A DNA stretch of 5,203 bases from Acidobacteriota bacterium (GTDB taxonomy: Bacteria > Acidobacteriota > UBA6911 > JACQSX01). How positions within the stretch are numbered: position 1 is the stretch's first letter; each line of letters opens with the position of its first letter. Where the stretch lies: contig JACQGG010000232.1 in NCBI GenBank assembly GCA_016199665.1, forward strand, positions 1 through 5,203, given 5' to 3'. Of this stretch, positions 1 through 5,137 are shown one piece after another. Position numbers and translations under genes: made by a program. The notes beneath the pieces are model-generated. The model saw only the letters and a list, made by a program, of their open reading frames with translations. It made no database searches and was not told the origin of the DNA.

Positions 1-28
1 CCCTGATCCCCGATCCCCGACCCCCGTC
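1..28. repeat. Heptanucleotide tandem repeat, CCCCGAT type, cut by window edge
   Basis: Four consecutive 7-bp units are visible: CCCTGAT (1-7), CCCCGAT (8-14), CCCCGAC (15-21) and CCCCGTC (22-28). On the reverse strand they form the last visible codons of the small membrane protein gene. The array probably continues to the left of the window. It has the same 7-bp period as the arrays at the right end but a different unit sequence. Confidence 0.75.
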
Positions 29-238
29 ACCGGCAAGCCACCATCGCCGCACTGCCACGATCGACCAGACCGCTTCCACCAGCCCGAACGGCCAAGCCCC
101 CTGAAGGAACCCGTAGGCCGACCCCAAGGCACACGCCCCTGCAAACGCCAAAATGAACCACCGGCTGCGCTCCTCCAGGGAATAGCAGACCAGCATCGCC
201 GTCACTGCAAACAATCCGAAAAACGTGAGTCGATCCAA
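1..238 (-). CDS. Small hydrophobic membrane protein, 3' end open at window edge
   Basis: The reverse strand reads 79 codons without a stop from a TTG at 238-236 to the window edge. The start LDRLTFFGLF and the stretch AYGFLQGAWPFGLVEAVWS match, from memory, a short conserved bacterial protein family of unknown function that ends in a VALRRW-like motif; here VAVRRWW at residues 61-67. Hydrophobic stretches lie at about residues 5-19, 28-46 and 52-64, so it is probably an integral inner-membrane protein. No ATG is available. An in-frame TGA lies seven codons upstream, and GGTGA sits four bases before the TTG, so TTG is the preferred start; a GTG at codon 12 would remove the first hydrophobic segment. 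Residues after about 70 (DGGRGSGIR) come from a 7-bp tandem repeat and are not family-like. The role is unknown and the true stop lies outside the window. Confidence 0.72.
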   Translation of the reverse strand, partial: MDRLTFFGLFAVTAMLVCYSLEERSRWFILAFAGACALGSAYGFLQGAWPFGLVEAVWSIVAVRRWWLAGDGGRGSGIR

Positions 239-261
239 GCGATCACCCGGACCCGGTCAGT

Positions 262-299
262 CCTGCAAACCGCCGCCAGGCACAAGGTCCGGCGCCACA
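262..299. repeat. Palindromic interspersed-type repeat, copy 1
   Basis: This 38-bp unit starts with CCTGCAAACC and ends with GGCGCCACA. It matches copy 2 at 35 of 38 positions. Its internal dyad is degenerate compared with copy 2. It lies just upstream of the leftward membrane protein gene, so it would be transcribed if that gene's promoter lies further right. It resembles REP/PU-type intergenic palindromes in design; I cannot name a family. Confidence 0.7.
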
Positions 300-333
300 G
301 CACGCATCCGAATCTCACCGCCACGCTGGACAG

Positions 334-371
334 CCTGCAAACCGGCGCCAGGCCCAAGGGCCGGCGCCACA
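334..371. repeat. Palindromic interspersed-type repeat, copy 2, with hairpin
   Basis: This is the second copy of the 38-bp unit, in the same orientation, 72 bp from copy 1. It contains a near-perfect dyad: GGCGCC (344-349), a bulged A, GGCCC (351-355), AA, GGGCC (358-362), GGCGCC (363-368). The 11-bp GC stem could fold as a stable hairpin in DNA or RNA. There is no T-run on either side, so it does not look like a simple intrinsic terminator. Confidence 0.72.
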
Positions 372-463
372 CCGTCCTGGCCTCCGGCTGGATTCGATAT
401 TGCCCGCAACTGCGATGTGAAGGATCAAAACGCGCCCGCCGACAACCTGGCTGACGCGCCGCT

Positions 464-491
464 TTGGGCGACCTTGTGCCCGTGCTACACT
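464..491 (+). promoter_or_regulatory. Candidate sigma70-type promoter for the DUF1844 gene cluster
   Basis: TTGGGC at 464-469 serves as a -35 box and TACACT at 486-491 as a -10 box, with a 16-bp spacer. TGC directly before the -10 (483-485) makes an extended -10 element. Transcription would begin near 498, leaving a leader of about 185 nt before the start codon at 683. It is the best promoter match I found in the intergenic region. It could also drive a separate small RNA. Confidence 0.5.
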
Positions 492-523
492 AACAGCTTT
501 GGCTTTGTTCAGGAAACGCAATT

Positions 524-656
524 GTCACGGGTTATTGGCTCTCAGGAACCTGTAAACATCTCAGAGCCAACATATGAGAACGTGTGAAATTTACCCCGTT
601 TCAGTCAAGAGGCGGCCGCAGCGCATGGCTCGCCTGCAGCCTTCATCGCCCGTGAC
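524..656 (+). promoter_or_regulatory. Possible structured 5' leader or small RNA
   Basis: Several complementary segments nest inside one another downstream of the promoter candidate. GTCACGGG (524-531) pairs perfectly with CCCGTGAC (649-656) and closes the element. Inside it, TTGGCTCT (535-542) pairs with AGAGCCAA (563-570) and has a small CAGG/CCTG hairpin (543-552) in its loop. TGA plus AACG (575-582, one bulged G) pairs with CGTT plus TCA (597-603). GGCT (627-630) pairs with AGCC (638-641). Together they form a closed multi-branch shape. I do not recognise a known riboswitch or RNA family. Helices of this length can occur by chance, so this needs covariation support. Confidence 0.3.
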
Positions 657-682
657 GCTCTACCAGAACAGGAAATAACAGT

Positions 683-1162
683 ATGGCCGAAAAAAACGAG
701 CCGGAAGAAACTTTCAAGGTGTTCGACCGCCGCAAGTTCACCCTCACCGGGGAAGAGCGCACCGATATACCCCCTGAAGAAGCTGCGCCAACGGAGAAAC
801 CGCCTCGACACGAGCCGGCCAAGGCCGCTCCCCCCGGGAAGGATGCTTCCCGCCAGCCTTCAAGAGAGCCAGCCGGACGATCCCAGGCCAAGAGCGCCCC
901 ATCGGCCGCGGAGAGCGAGGAATTTGCGGCCTTCCTGATGTCTTTGGCCAACAGCGCGCTGGTGTACCTGGAGGCCAAGGATCCCGTCGCCGGCCGATCG
1001 CAGCAGAACATGGCGGCGGCCAAGCAGATGATCGATTGGATAGCCCTGGTGCAGCGCAAGACCGAGGGAAATCGGACTCCGGAGGAAAGCCACCTCCTGG
1101 AGAACCTGCTCTATGAGCTGCGCATGCAGTTTCTCGCGAAAAACAAGCCGCCAAAACTTTGA
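683..1162 (+). CDS. DUF1844 domain-containing protein
   Basis: This 159-residue protein of unknown function has two parts. Residues 1-75 are polar, rich in Pro, Lys, Glu and Ala, and probably disordered; they begin with a short conserved-looking motif, FKVFDRRKFTLTGEER (11-26). Residues 79-151 form a compact helical DUF1844 domain: FAAFLMSLANSALVYLEAKD, then AAKQMIDWIALVQRKTEGN and LLENLLYELRMQFL. The KTEGNxTPEE segment (127-135) is the family signature. There is no signal peptide or membrane segment, so it is expected in the cytoplasm. AGGAAA (670-675) lies seven bases before the ATG and supports this start. The stop is 18 bases before the next gene, suggesting co-transcription with the MBL hydrolase and ribF. 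No enzymatic role is known to me for this family. Confidence 0.9.
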   Translation: MAEKNEPEETFKVFDRRKFTLTGEERTDIPPEEAAPTEKPPRHEPAKAAPPGKDASRQPSREPAGRSQAKSAPSAAESEEFAAFLMSLANSALVYLEAKDPVAGRSQQNMAAAKQMIDWIALVQRKTEGNRTPEESHLLENLLYELRMQFLAKNKPPKL

Positions 1163-1180
1163 CGGCATTCATTTCTGGAC

Positions 1181-1933
1181 ATGAAGGTCACTTTTCTGGG
1201 CACCGGAACTTCCCACGGCATTCCCATGCTCGGATGCGGGTGCAAAGTCTGCACGTCGCCGGATCCGCGCAACCGCCGCATGCGTCCTTCGGTCCTGTTG
1301 CAGCACGACAAACAGATTATTATTGACACTTGCCCTGATTTCAGAACCCAGCTCATCCGCCATCCCATCAAACGACTGGATGCCGTGTTGTTCACTCACT
1401 GGCATGCGGATCATATCTTGGGATTGGACGACCTTCGGCCCTTCAACTATTGGCAGTCGGGTGCTATCCCTATTTACGGAAACGCACAGACTCTGGAGCG
1501 CATCCGAAAGGTATTTGCCTATATTTTCGACCCGATTCCGTACGAGGGCGCGCCCAATGTGCGGACTCAACTCATCGAGGGTCCGTTTGACGTTGATGGG
1601 CTGGCTGTCGAGCCGCTGCAGGTCTTCCACGGAAAGAGCGAAATCCTGGGGTTCAAGATCGGCGACTTCGCTTACATCACCGACGCCAGCTTCATACCCG
1701 AAACCACGCTGGCTCAAGTCAGGAACATCGGCTGCCTGGTGCTGAACGCCTTGCGTTACCAGCCGCATCCCACCCACTTCAATCTGGAACAGTCCATCCA
1801 GCACATTGAAAAGATCCAGCCGGGTCGCGCGTTTCTAACCCATATCGCGCATCAGTTGGACCATCAGGAAGTGGAGAATACGCTTCCGGCTCACGTTCGC
1901 ATCGCCTACGATGGATTGGCCCTGGAATTATGA
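1181..1933 (+). CDS. MBL-fold metallo-hydrolase, PhnP-like
   Basis: This 250-residue metallo-beta-lactamase-fold protein resembles the PhnP / COG1235 group, which includes phosphoribosyl 1,2-cyclic phosphate phosphodiesterase. The N-terminus FLGTGTSHGIPMLGCGC is typical. Cys19, Cys21 and Cys24 form the Cys cluster seen in this group, often metal-binding. The HxHxDH metal motif is HWHADH at 73-78. Further probable metal ligands are His150, Asp168 and His221 or His224 in THIAH. The length is normal and no key motif is missing. It should be a soluble phosphodiesterase-like hydrolase with two metal ions; the substrate cannot be read from sequence, and no phosphonate (phn) genes are nearby. The start is chosen because the conserved fold begins at once with MKVTFLGTG, although no good ribosome binding site precedes it. 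Its TGA overlaps the ribF ATG, so the two are probably translationally coupled. Confidence 0.9.
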   Translation: MKVTFLGTGTSHGIPMLGCGCKVCTSPDPRNRRMRPSVLLQHDKQIIIDTCPDFRTQLIRHPIKRLDAVLFTHWHADHILGLDDLRPFNYWQSGAIPIYGNAQTLERIRKVFAYIFDPIPYEGAPNVRTQLIEGPFDVDGLAVEPLQVFHGKSEILGFKIGDFAYITDASFIPETTLAQVRNIGCLVLNALRYQPHPTHFNLEQSIQHIEKIQPGRAFLTHIAHQLDHQEVENTLPAHVRIAYDGLALEL

Positions 1934-2895
1934 AGATCGTACGCAGCCTGAAGGAGGTGACCACGCCTCTGCCGCATCCGATCCTTGCCGTGGGAAGCTT
2001 CGACGGCCTTCATCGCGGGCATCAGAAGGTTTTGGAAAATCTTGTGGCCCGGGCGCACCAGTATCAGGGAACCGCCGTGGTGCTGACTTTTCATCCACAT
2101 CCCCAAAAGATCATCTCTCCAGCGGACGCGCCCCGCCTGATTCAGACTTTCGAGCAGAAGGCGGCGCTGCTGGAAATCATGCATATTGATCTGCTGGCGG
2201 TGGTCCCCTTTACCTGGGACCTGGCGCAGTTGTCCGCGGAGAACTTCGTGACCGAAATCATTCACCGACAGTTAGGAATTCGCGAACTGCACGTGGGCGC
2301 CAACTTCCGCTTCGGGCACAACCGGGAAGGCGACGTCGCGCTGCTCAAAAAAATGGGTGAGAGCCTGGACATCCAGGTGGTCGAAGTTTCCGAGCTGTAT
2401 TTTCGCAATCATAAAGTGAGCAGCACACGAATCCGAAGGTTGCTGGCCCAGGGCTGCGTGGAATTCGGAAGACGCCTGTTAGGGCGGCCGTACTCCATTA
2501 CCGGCACGGTCGTTCACGGGGCCGGCCTGGGCGCCCGCATCGGCATACCCACGGCCAACCTGGACGTGCGGAACGAACTGGTCCCGCTGGTTGGCGTCTA
2601 CGCGACCTCCGCCCGCGTGAACGGCACGGACTGCCTCGGAGTAACCAATGTCGGGTTTCGACCCACGGTCCGGGGGACGACGGAGCGCCCCGTTGTCGAG
2701 ACACATCTTCTTGACTTGAATCAGGATCTACACGAAAAAGAGATGGAGCTTTTCTTTCATTTCAGAATTCGGGCGGAACGGAGGTTTTCCGGTGTGGAGG
2801 AATTGGTGCGGCAGATAGGCAGGGATATTGCCTTCGCCCGCCGCTATTTCTCCAGGACCAGCGCGGCGAAGAGGTCCATGGTTCAAGGTCTGTAG
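1930..2895 (+). CDS. ribF: Bifunctional riboflavin kinase / FMN adenylyltransferase
   Basis: This 321-residue enzyme phosphorylates riboflavin to FMN and then adenylates FMN to FAD in the cytoplasm. The N-terminal nucleotidyltransferase-like domain (about 1-180) shows VGSFDGLHRGH (21-31), FHPHP (54-58), GANFRFGHNREGD (123-135) and SSTRIR (164-169). The C-terminal riboflavin kinase domain (about 183-308) shows GRPYSITGTVVHG, GIPTANL (205-211, containing the PTAN motif), GVTNVGFRPT and ETHLLD, with Glu257 the likely catalytic base. The end, EELVRQIGRDIAFARRYF, is typical. Where most family members have DLYG, this one has DLHE (266-269), a mild departure. The length is normal. ATG overlaps the upstream stop as ATGA, with only a weak ribosome binding site, which suggests coupling. 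No FMN riboswitch is present upstream. Confidence 0.96.
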   Translation: MKIVRSLKEVTTPLPHPILAVGSFDGLHRGHQKVLENLVARAHQYQGTAVVLTFHPHPQKIISPADAPRLIQTFEQKAALLEIMHIDLLAVVPFTWDLAQLSAENFVTEIIHRQLGIRELHVGANFRFGHNREGDVALLKKMGESLDIQVVEVSELYFRNHKVSSTRIRRLLAQGCVEFGRRLLGRPYSITGTVVHGAGLGARIGIPTANLDVRNELVPLVGVYATSARVNGTDCLGVTNVGFRPTVRGTTERPVVETHLLDLNQDLHEKEMELFFHFRIRAERRFSGVEELVRQIGRDIAFARRYFSRTSAAKRSMVQGL

Positions 2896-3045
2896 TTTTG
2901 GCTGATTGTCTGATTCTCTTTAACTTGGCTCCCGGCGTCGCAGGTCGGCACATCCAGGGTCTGCTGGCGCCCGCGGCTGGGTCACAGTCGTGATACAAAA
3001 GGGGAGACGCGCCGCGGCGCCGCTCTGCGAGGTGCAGAAAACATC
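2896..3045 (+). other. Gap between ribF and gatC, possible weak promoter
   Basis: This 150-bp gap separates the ribF cluster from gatC. I see no hairpin followed by a T-run after ribF, so read-through is possible. TGATACAAA at 2991-2999 resembles a -10 element but has no good -35 partner at normal spacing. A perfect 12-bp palindrome, GCGCCGCGGCGC (3009-3020), follows it within what would be the gatC leader. GAGGTG at 3029-3034, eleven bases before the ATG at 3046, is the likely gatC ribosome binding site. Confidence 0.3.
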
Positions 3046-3342
3046 ATGGCCATCACCCTAGAAGAAGTTCGGCACATTGCCCGGCTTGCCAACCTTCAGT
3101 TCTCCGAAGAAGAGCTGCAGGCTTTCATTGTTCAGTTTTCAAAGATTCTGGAGCACATCGAGCAGCTCAGTCAGGTTGACACCCAGGGTGTTGAACCGAC
3201 TTACCATGCGGTTGCAGGCAAGATTGACCGTGAAAACGCGCGCAGCGATGTCATCCACGCATCCTTCTTGCAGGAGAAGGCGCTGATGAACGCTCCCGAA
3301 TCCGAAGAGGGCCAATTTCGCGTGCCGAAAGTGATCCGGTAG
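3046..3342 (+). CDS. gatC: Asp-tRNA(Asn)/Glu-tRNA(Gln) amidotransferase subunit C
   Basis: GatC is the small subunit that wraps around GatA and stabilises its contact with GatB in the GatCAB amidotransferase, which converts Glu-tRNA(Gln) to Gln-tRNA(Gln) and/or Asp-tRNA(Asn) to Asn-tRNA(Asn) in the cytoplasm. The 98 residues match the family length. The N-terminal half is the expected helical pair, with EEVRHIARLANLQFSEEEL (6-24) and a second helix through FSKILEHIEQLSQVDT. The extended second half has VEPTYH (49-54) and DRENARSD (61-68), and ends in EEGQFRVPKVI, the usual C-terminal motif. It lies three bases upstream of gatA, which confirms the assignment. GAGGTG upstream supports the start. 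Confidence 0.96.
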   Translation: MAITLEEVRHIARLANLQFSEEELQAFIVQFSKILEHIEQLSQVDTQGVEPTYHAVAGKIDRENARSDVIHASFLQEKALMNAPESEEGQFRVPKVIR

Positions 3343-3345
3343 ATC

Positions 3346-4806
3346 ATGGGCTATCCACGGCTCAGCATCGCAGAGATACGGGAAGGGTTGCGCAGGAAAC
3401 AATTTTCCTGTGTGGAAATAACGCAGCAACACCTGAAACGCATTGAGGAGGCGGATGCCCGCCTGAAGGCCTTTCTCACCGTCACACCGGAGTCGGCGCG
3501 GGCGCGCGCGGCCGTCTTGGACCAAGCGCTGGCAGCGGGCGAGCCTTTACTTCCCTTAACCGGCGTCCCGATCGCCATCAAGGACAACATCTGCACCCAA
3601 GGGGTCAGGACCACCTGCGGCTCCCGCATCCTGTCCAACTATGTAGCACCCTATTCCGCTACCGCGGTGGAGCGCCTGGAGGCGGCAGGCGCGGTGATTG
3701 TGGGCAAGACCAATTGCGATGAATTCGGCATGGGCTCGTCAACGGAGAATTCGGCCTTCGGGCCCTCCCGCAACCCGTTTGATCTGGAGCGCGTTCCGGG
3801 AGGATCCAGCGGCGGTTCGGCCGTCGCGGTCGCAGCCGGCGAAGCCGTCGGCGCCTTCGGCAGCGACACCGGAGGCTCAGTCAGAACTCCCGCAGCCTTC
3901 TGCGGCGTTTATGGTCTGAAGCCGACTTACGGCCGGGTGTCGCGCTATGGCTTGGTCGCCTATTCCTCTTCTCTGGATACGATCGGCCCACTGGCACGCA
4001 GCGTCGCCGATCTGGCCGAACTCCTGCAGGTTATCGCGGGACACGATCCCCGGGACATGACGTCGCACGGCTCGGCGCCAGACCGGTACACTTCCGGCCT
4101 GGACGCTGCGCTGCGGAATCACCGTGTGGGTGTCCCTTTTTCGCTGATTGAAGAGGGAGTGGAAGCGGAGACAAGACGGGCGATCCATCGCGCCTTGGAC
4201 GCGCTAGAGCGGGCCGGTTGTGCAGTTGAGGAGATTGCTCTGCCGCATCTGGCCAACGCCATTGACACCTACTACCTGATCGCCCCGTGCGAGGCAAGCT
4301 CCAATCTGGCCCGCTATGACGGCGTCAAGTACGGCTACCGCAGCGAGCATTTTTCCAACCTCGGGGAAATGTACCAGATCACACGGGCCGGCGGCTTTGG
4401 AGCGGAAGTGAGAAGGCGCATCATGCTGGGGACGTTTGCACTCAGCAGCGGATACTACGATGCCTACTTCCTCAAGGCGTCCAAGGTGCGCACCCTGCTG
4501 ATCCAGGACTTCCAGGCCGCGTTTGCCCGTGTAAACACGATTCTGATTCCGACGGCTCCCACGCCTGCATTCAAGATCGGCGAAAAGACTTCGGACCCGC
4601 TGGCGATGTACTTGACCGATGTTTTCACCGTACCGGCCAATCTGGTGGGGATACCGGCGCTGTCTGTCCCCGCCGGGTACACCCCGGACAATCTGCCGGT
4701 GGCGGTTCAACTGCTGGCCAACCAGTTTCACGAGAAAGCGCTGCTCCACGTTGCCTGGCACCTGGAACAAGCCTTCGCCCTGAAACCGGCGGCGCTGGCG
4801 GTTTGA
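3346..4806 (+). CDS. gatA: Asp-tRNA(Asn)/Glu-tRNA(Gln) amidotransferase subunit A
   Basis: GatA is the glutaminase subunit of GatCAB; it releases ammonia from glutamine, which travels to GatB for tRNA amidation. The 486 residues are full length and of the amidase-signature family. The Ser-cisSer-Lys triad is visible as Lys79 (VPIAIKDN), Ser154 (PGGSSGGSA) and Ser178 (DTGGSVR). These positions coincide with the numbering I recall for Staphylococcus aureus GatA. Arg358 and Asp425, known there for glutamine binding, also align (RRRIMLG, MYLTDVF). LKPTYGRVSRYGLVAY (191-206) is canonical. A small departure is PVAVQL (451-456), where PVGLQL is usual. Only three bases separate it from gatC, and no strong ribosome binding site precedes it, so coupling is likely. 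gatB is not in the window. No ordinary terminator follows; an inverted repeat array starts 18 bases after the stop. Confidence 0.97.
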   Translation: MGYPRLSIAEIREGLRRKQFSCVEITQQHLKRIEEADARLKAFLTVTPESARARAAVLDQALAAGEPLLPLTGVPIAIKDNICTQGVRTTCGSRILSNYVAPYSATAVERLEAAGAVIVGKTNCDEFGMGSSTENSAFGPSRNPFDLERVPGGSSGGSAVAVAAGEAVGAFGSDTGGSVRTPAAFCGVYGLKPTYGRVSRYGLVAYSSSLDTIGPLARSVADLAELLQVIAGHDPRDMTSHGSAPDRYTSGLDAALRNHRVGVPFSLIEEGVEAETRRAIHRALDALERAGCAVEEIALPHLANAIDTYYLIAPCEASSNLARYDGVKYGYRSEHFSNLGEMYQITRAGGFGAEVRRRIMLGTFALSSGYYDAYFLKASKVRTLLIQDFQAAFARVNTILIPTAPTPAFKIGEKTSDPLAMYLTDVFTVPANLVGIPALSVPAGYTPDNLPVAVQLLANQFHEKALLHVAWHLEQAFALKPAALAV

Positions 4807-4824
4807 GGTTCAAGAAGGGAAAAG

Positions 4825-4897
4825 GGCGGAAGGAGGCGGAAAGCGGAAGGCAGAAGGCGGAAGGTAGAAGGCGGAAGGCGGAAGGCGGAAGGCGGAG
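4825..4897 (+). repeat. Heptanucleotide tandem repeat, GGCGGAA type (left arm)
   Basis: One GGCGGAA unit (4825-4831) is followed by a 3-bp spacer and then nine contiguous 7-bp units (4835-4897). The units in order are GGCGGAA, AGCGGAA, GGCAGAA, GGCGGAA, GGTAGAA, three GGCGGAA and GGCGGAG. The array begins 18 bases after the gatA stop codon. It is the inverted counterpart of the array at 5019-5137. It resembles the short tandemly repeated repetitive (STRR) heptamers described in cyanobacteria in period, but not in unit sequence. Confidence 0.92.
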
Positions 4898-5082
4898 CAC
4901 GGAATAGAGATCGTGGAAGCGAGCGTTATTGTTCGAAAGTGGAAGAAAAGTACAGGGAGTATCCGGAGGGCGCAAAAGCGGGTCCTGATTTGTGCTGTCA
5001 TGGCTGAGCAAGTTTCTCTTTCCGCCCTCCGCCTTCCGCCTCCCGCCTTCTACCTTCCACCTTCTGCCTTCTGCCTTCTGCC
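4835..5082. repeat. Large imperfect inverted repeat formed by the two heptamer arrays
   Basis: The left array (4835-4897) is complementary to the start of the right array (5020-5082) at 56 of 63 positions when aligned without gaps. Three of the seven mismatches would be G-U pairs in a rightward transcript. The rare units GGTAGAA (4863-4869) and TTCTACC (5048-5054) fall opposite each other, as do GGCAGAA and TTCTGCC. The loop is 122 nt (4898-5019) and has no recognisable gene. A gatA read-through transcript could form a 63-bp stem here, which might stabilise the 3' end or end transcription. Confidence 0.7.
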
Positions 5083-5137
5083 TTCTGCCTTCCACTTTCT
5101 GCCTTCCGCCTTCCGCCTTCCGCCTCCCGCCTTCTTC
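5019..5137 (-). repeat. Heptanucleotide tandem repeat, TTCCGCC type (right arm)
   Basis: About 17 contiguous 7-bp units cover 119 bp. They are mostly CTTCCGC and CTTCTGC, with CTTCCAC, CTTCTAC and CTCCCGC variants. There is a run of four CTTCTGC (5061-5088) and one of three CTTCCGC (5103-5123). The runs of identical neighbours suggest recent expansion by slippage. The reverse strand has GGCGGAA-type units, the same as the left array. The outer two thirds is read as protein in the leftward gene at the right edge. Confidence 0.93.

Larger units (their letters stand above)
239..682. other. Intergenic region between two divergent genes
   Basis: No protein gene is supported in these 444 bases. 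Open frames on both strands are GC-rich, low-complexity and built largely from the two palindromic repeats at 262-299 and 334-371. Positions 372-463 show nothing I recognise. From 464 onward the composition becomes more AT-rich and carries a promoter-like sequence followed by a leader with several inverted repeats. The region must hold the promoters of the leftward membrane protein gene and of the rightward DUF1844 gene. I found no convincing promoter for the leftward gene. Confidence 0.7.

Noticed and set aside
225..587. Rightward 120-residue open frame in the left intergenic region
   Set aside because: It is Pro/Arg/Ala-rich and made partly of the two palindromic repeats. It also overlaps the promoter candidate and has no recognisable family features.
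625..678. A 17-codon open frame (ATG to TAA) just before the DUF1844 gene, a possible leader peptide
   Set aside because: The only ribosome-binding-like sequence (AGAGG, 608-612) is 12 bases away, and there is no run of regulatory codons or attenuator structure. It could equally be chance.
1900..1930. FMN riboswitch upstream of ribF
   Set aside because: ribF overlaps the previous gene by four bases, and the sequence before it is coding, so there is no room for the riboswitch.
4810..5001. Leftward 63-residue open frame in the loop between the arrays
   Set aside because: About half is translated repeat (SAFRLPPSAF-like), and the rest has no recognisable features or ribosome binding site.
4625..5095. 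Leftward 156-residue open frame spanning the heptamer arrays and the gatA 3' end
   Set aside because: Its sequence is translated repeat (GRRQKAEG-like, PPSAF-like) followed by the antisense of gatA. The gatA frame is certain.
4835..5137. CRISPR-like array
   Set aside because: The units are contiguous 7-mers with no unique spacers, so this is a simple tandem repeat.
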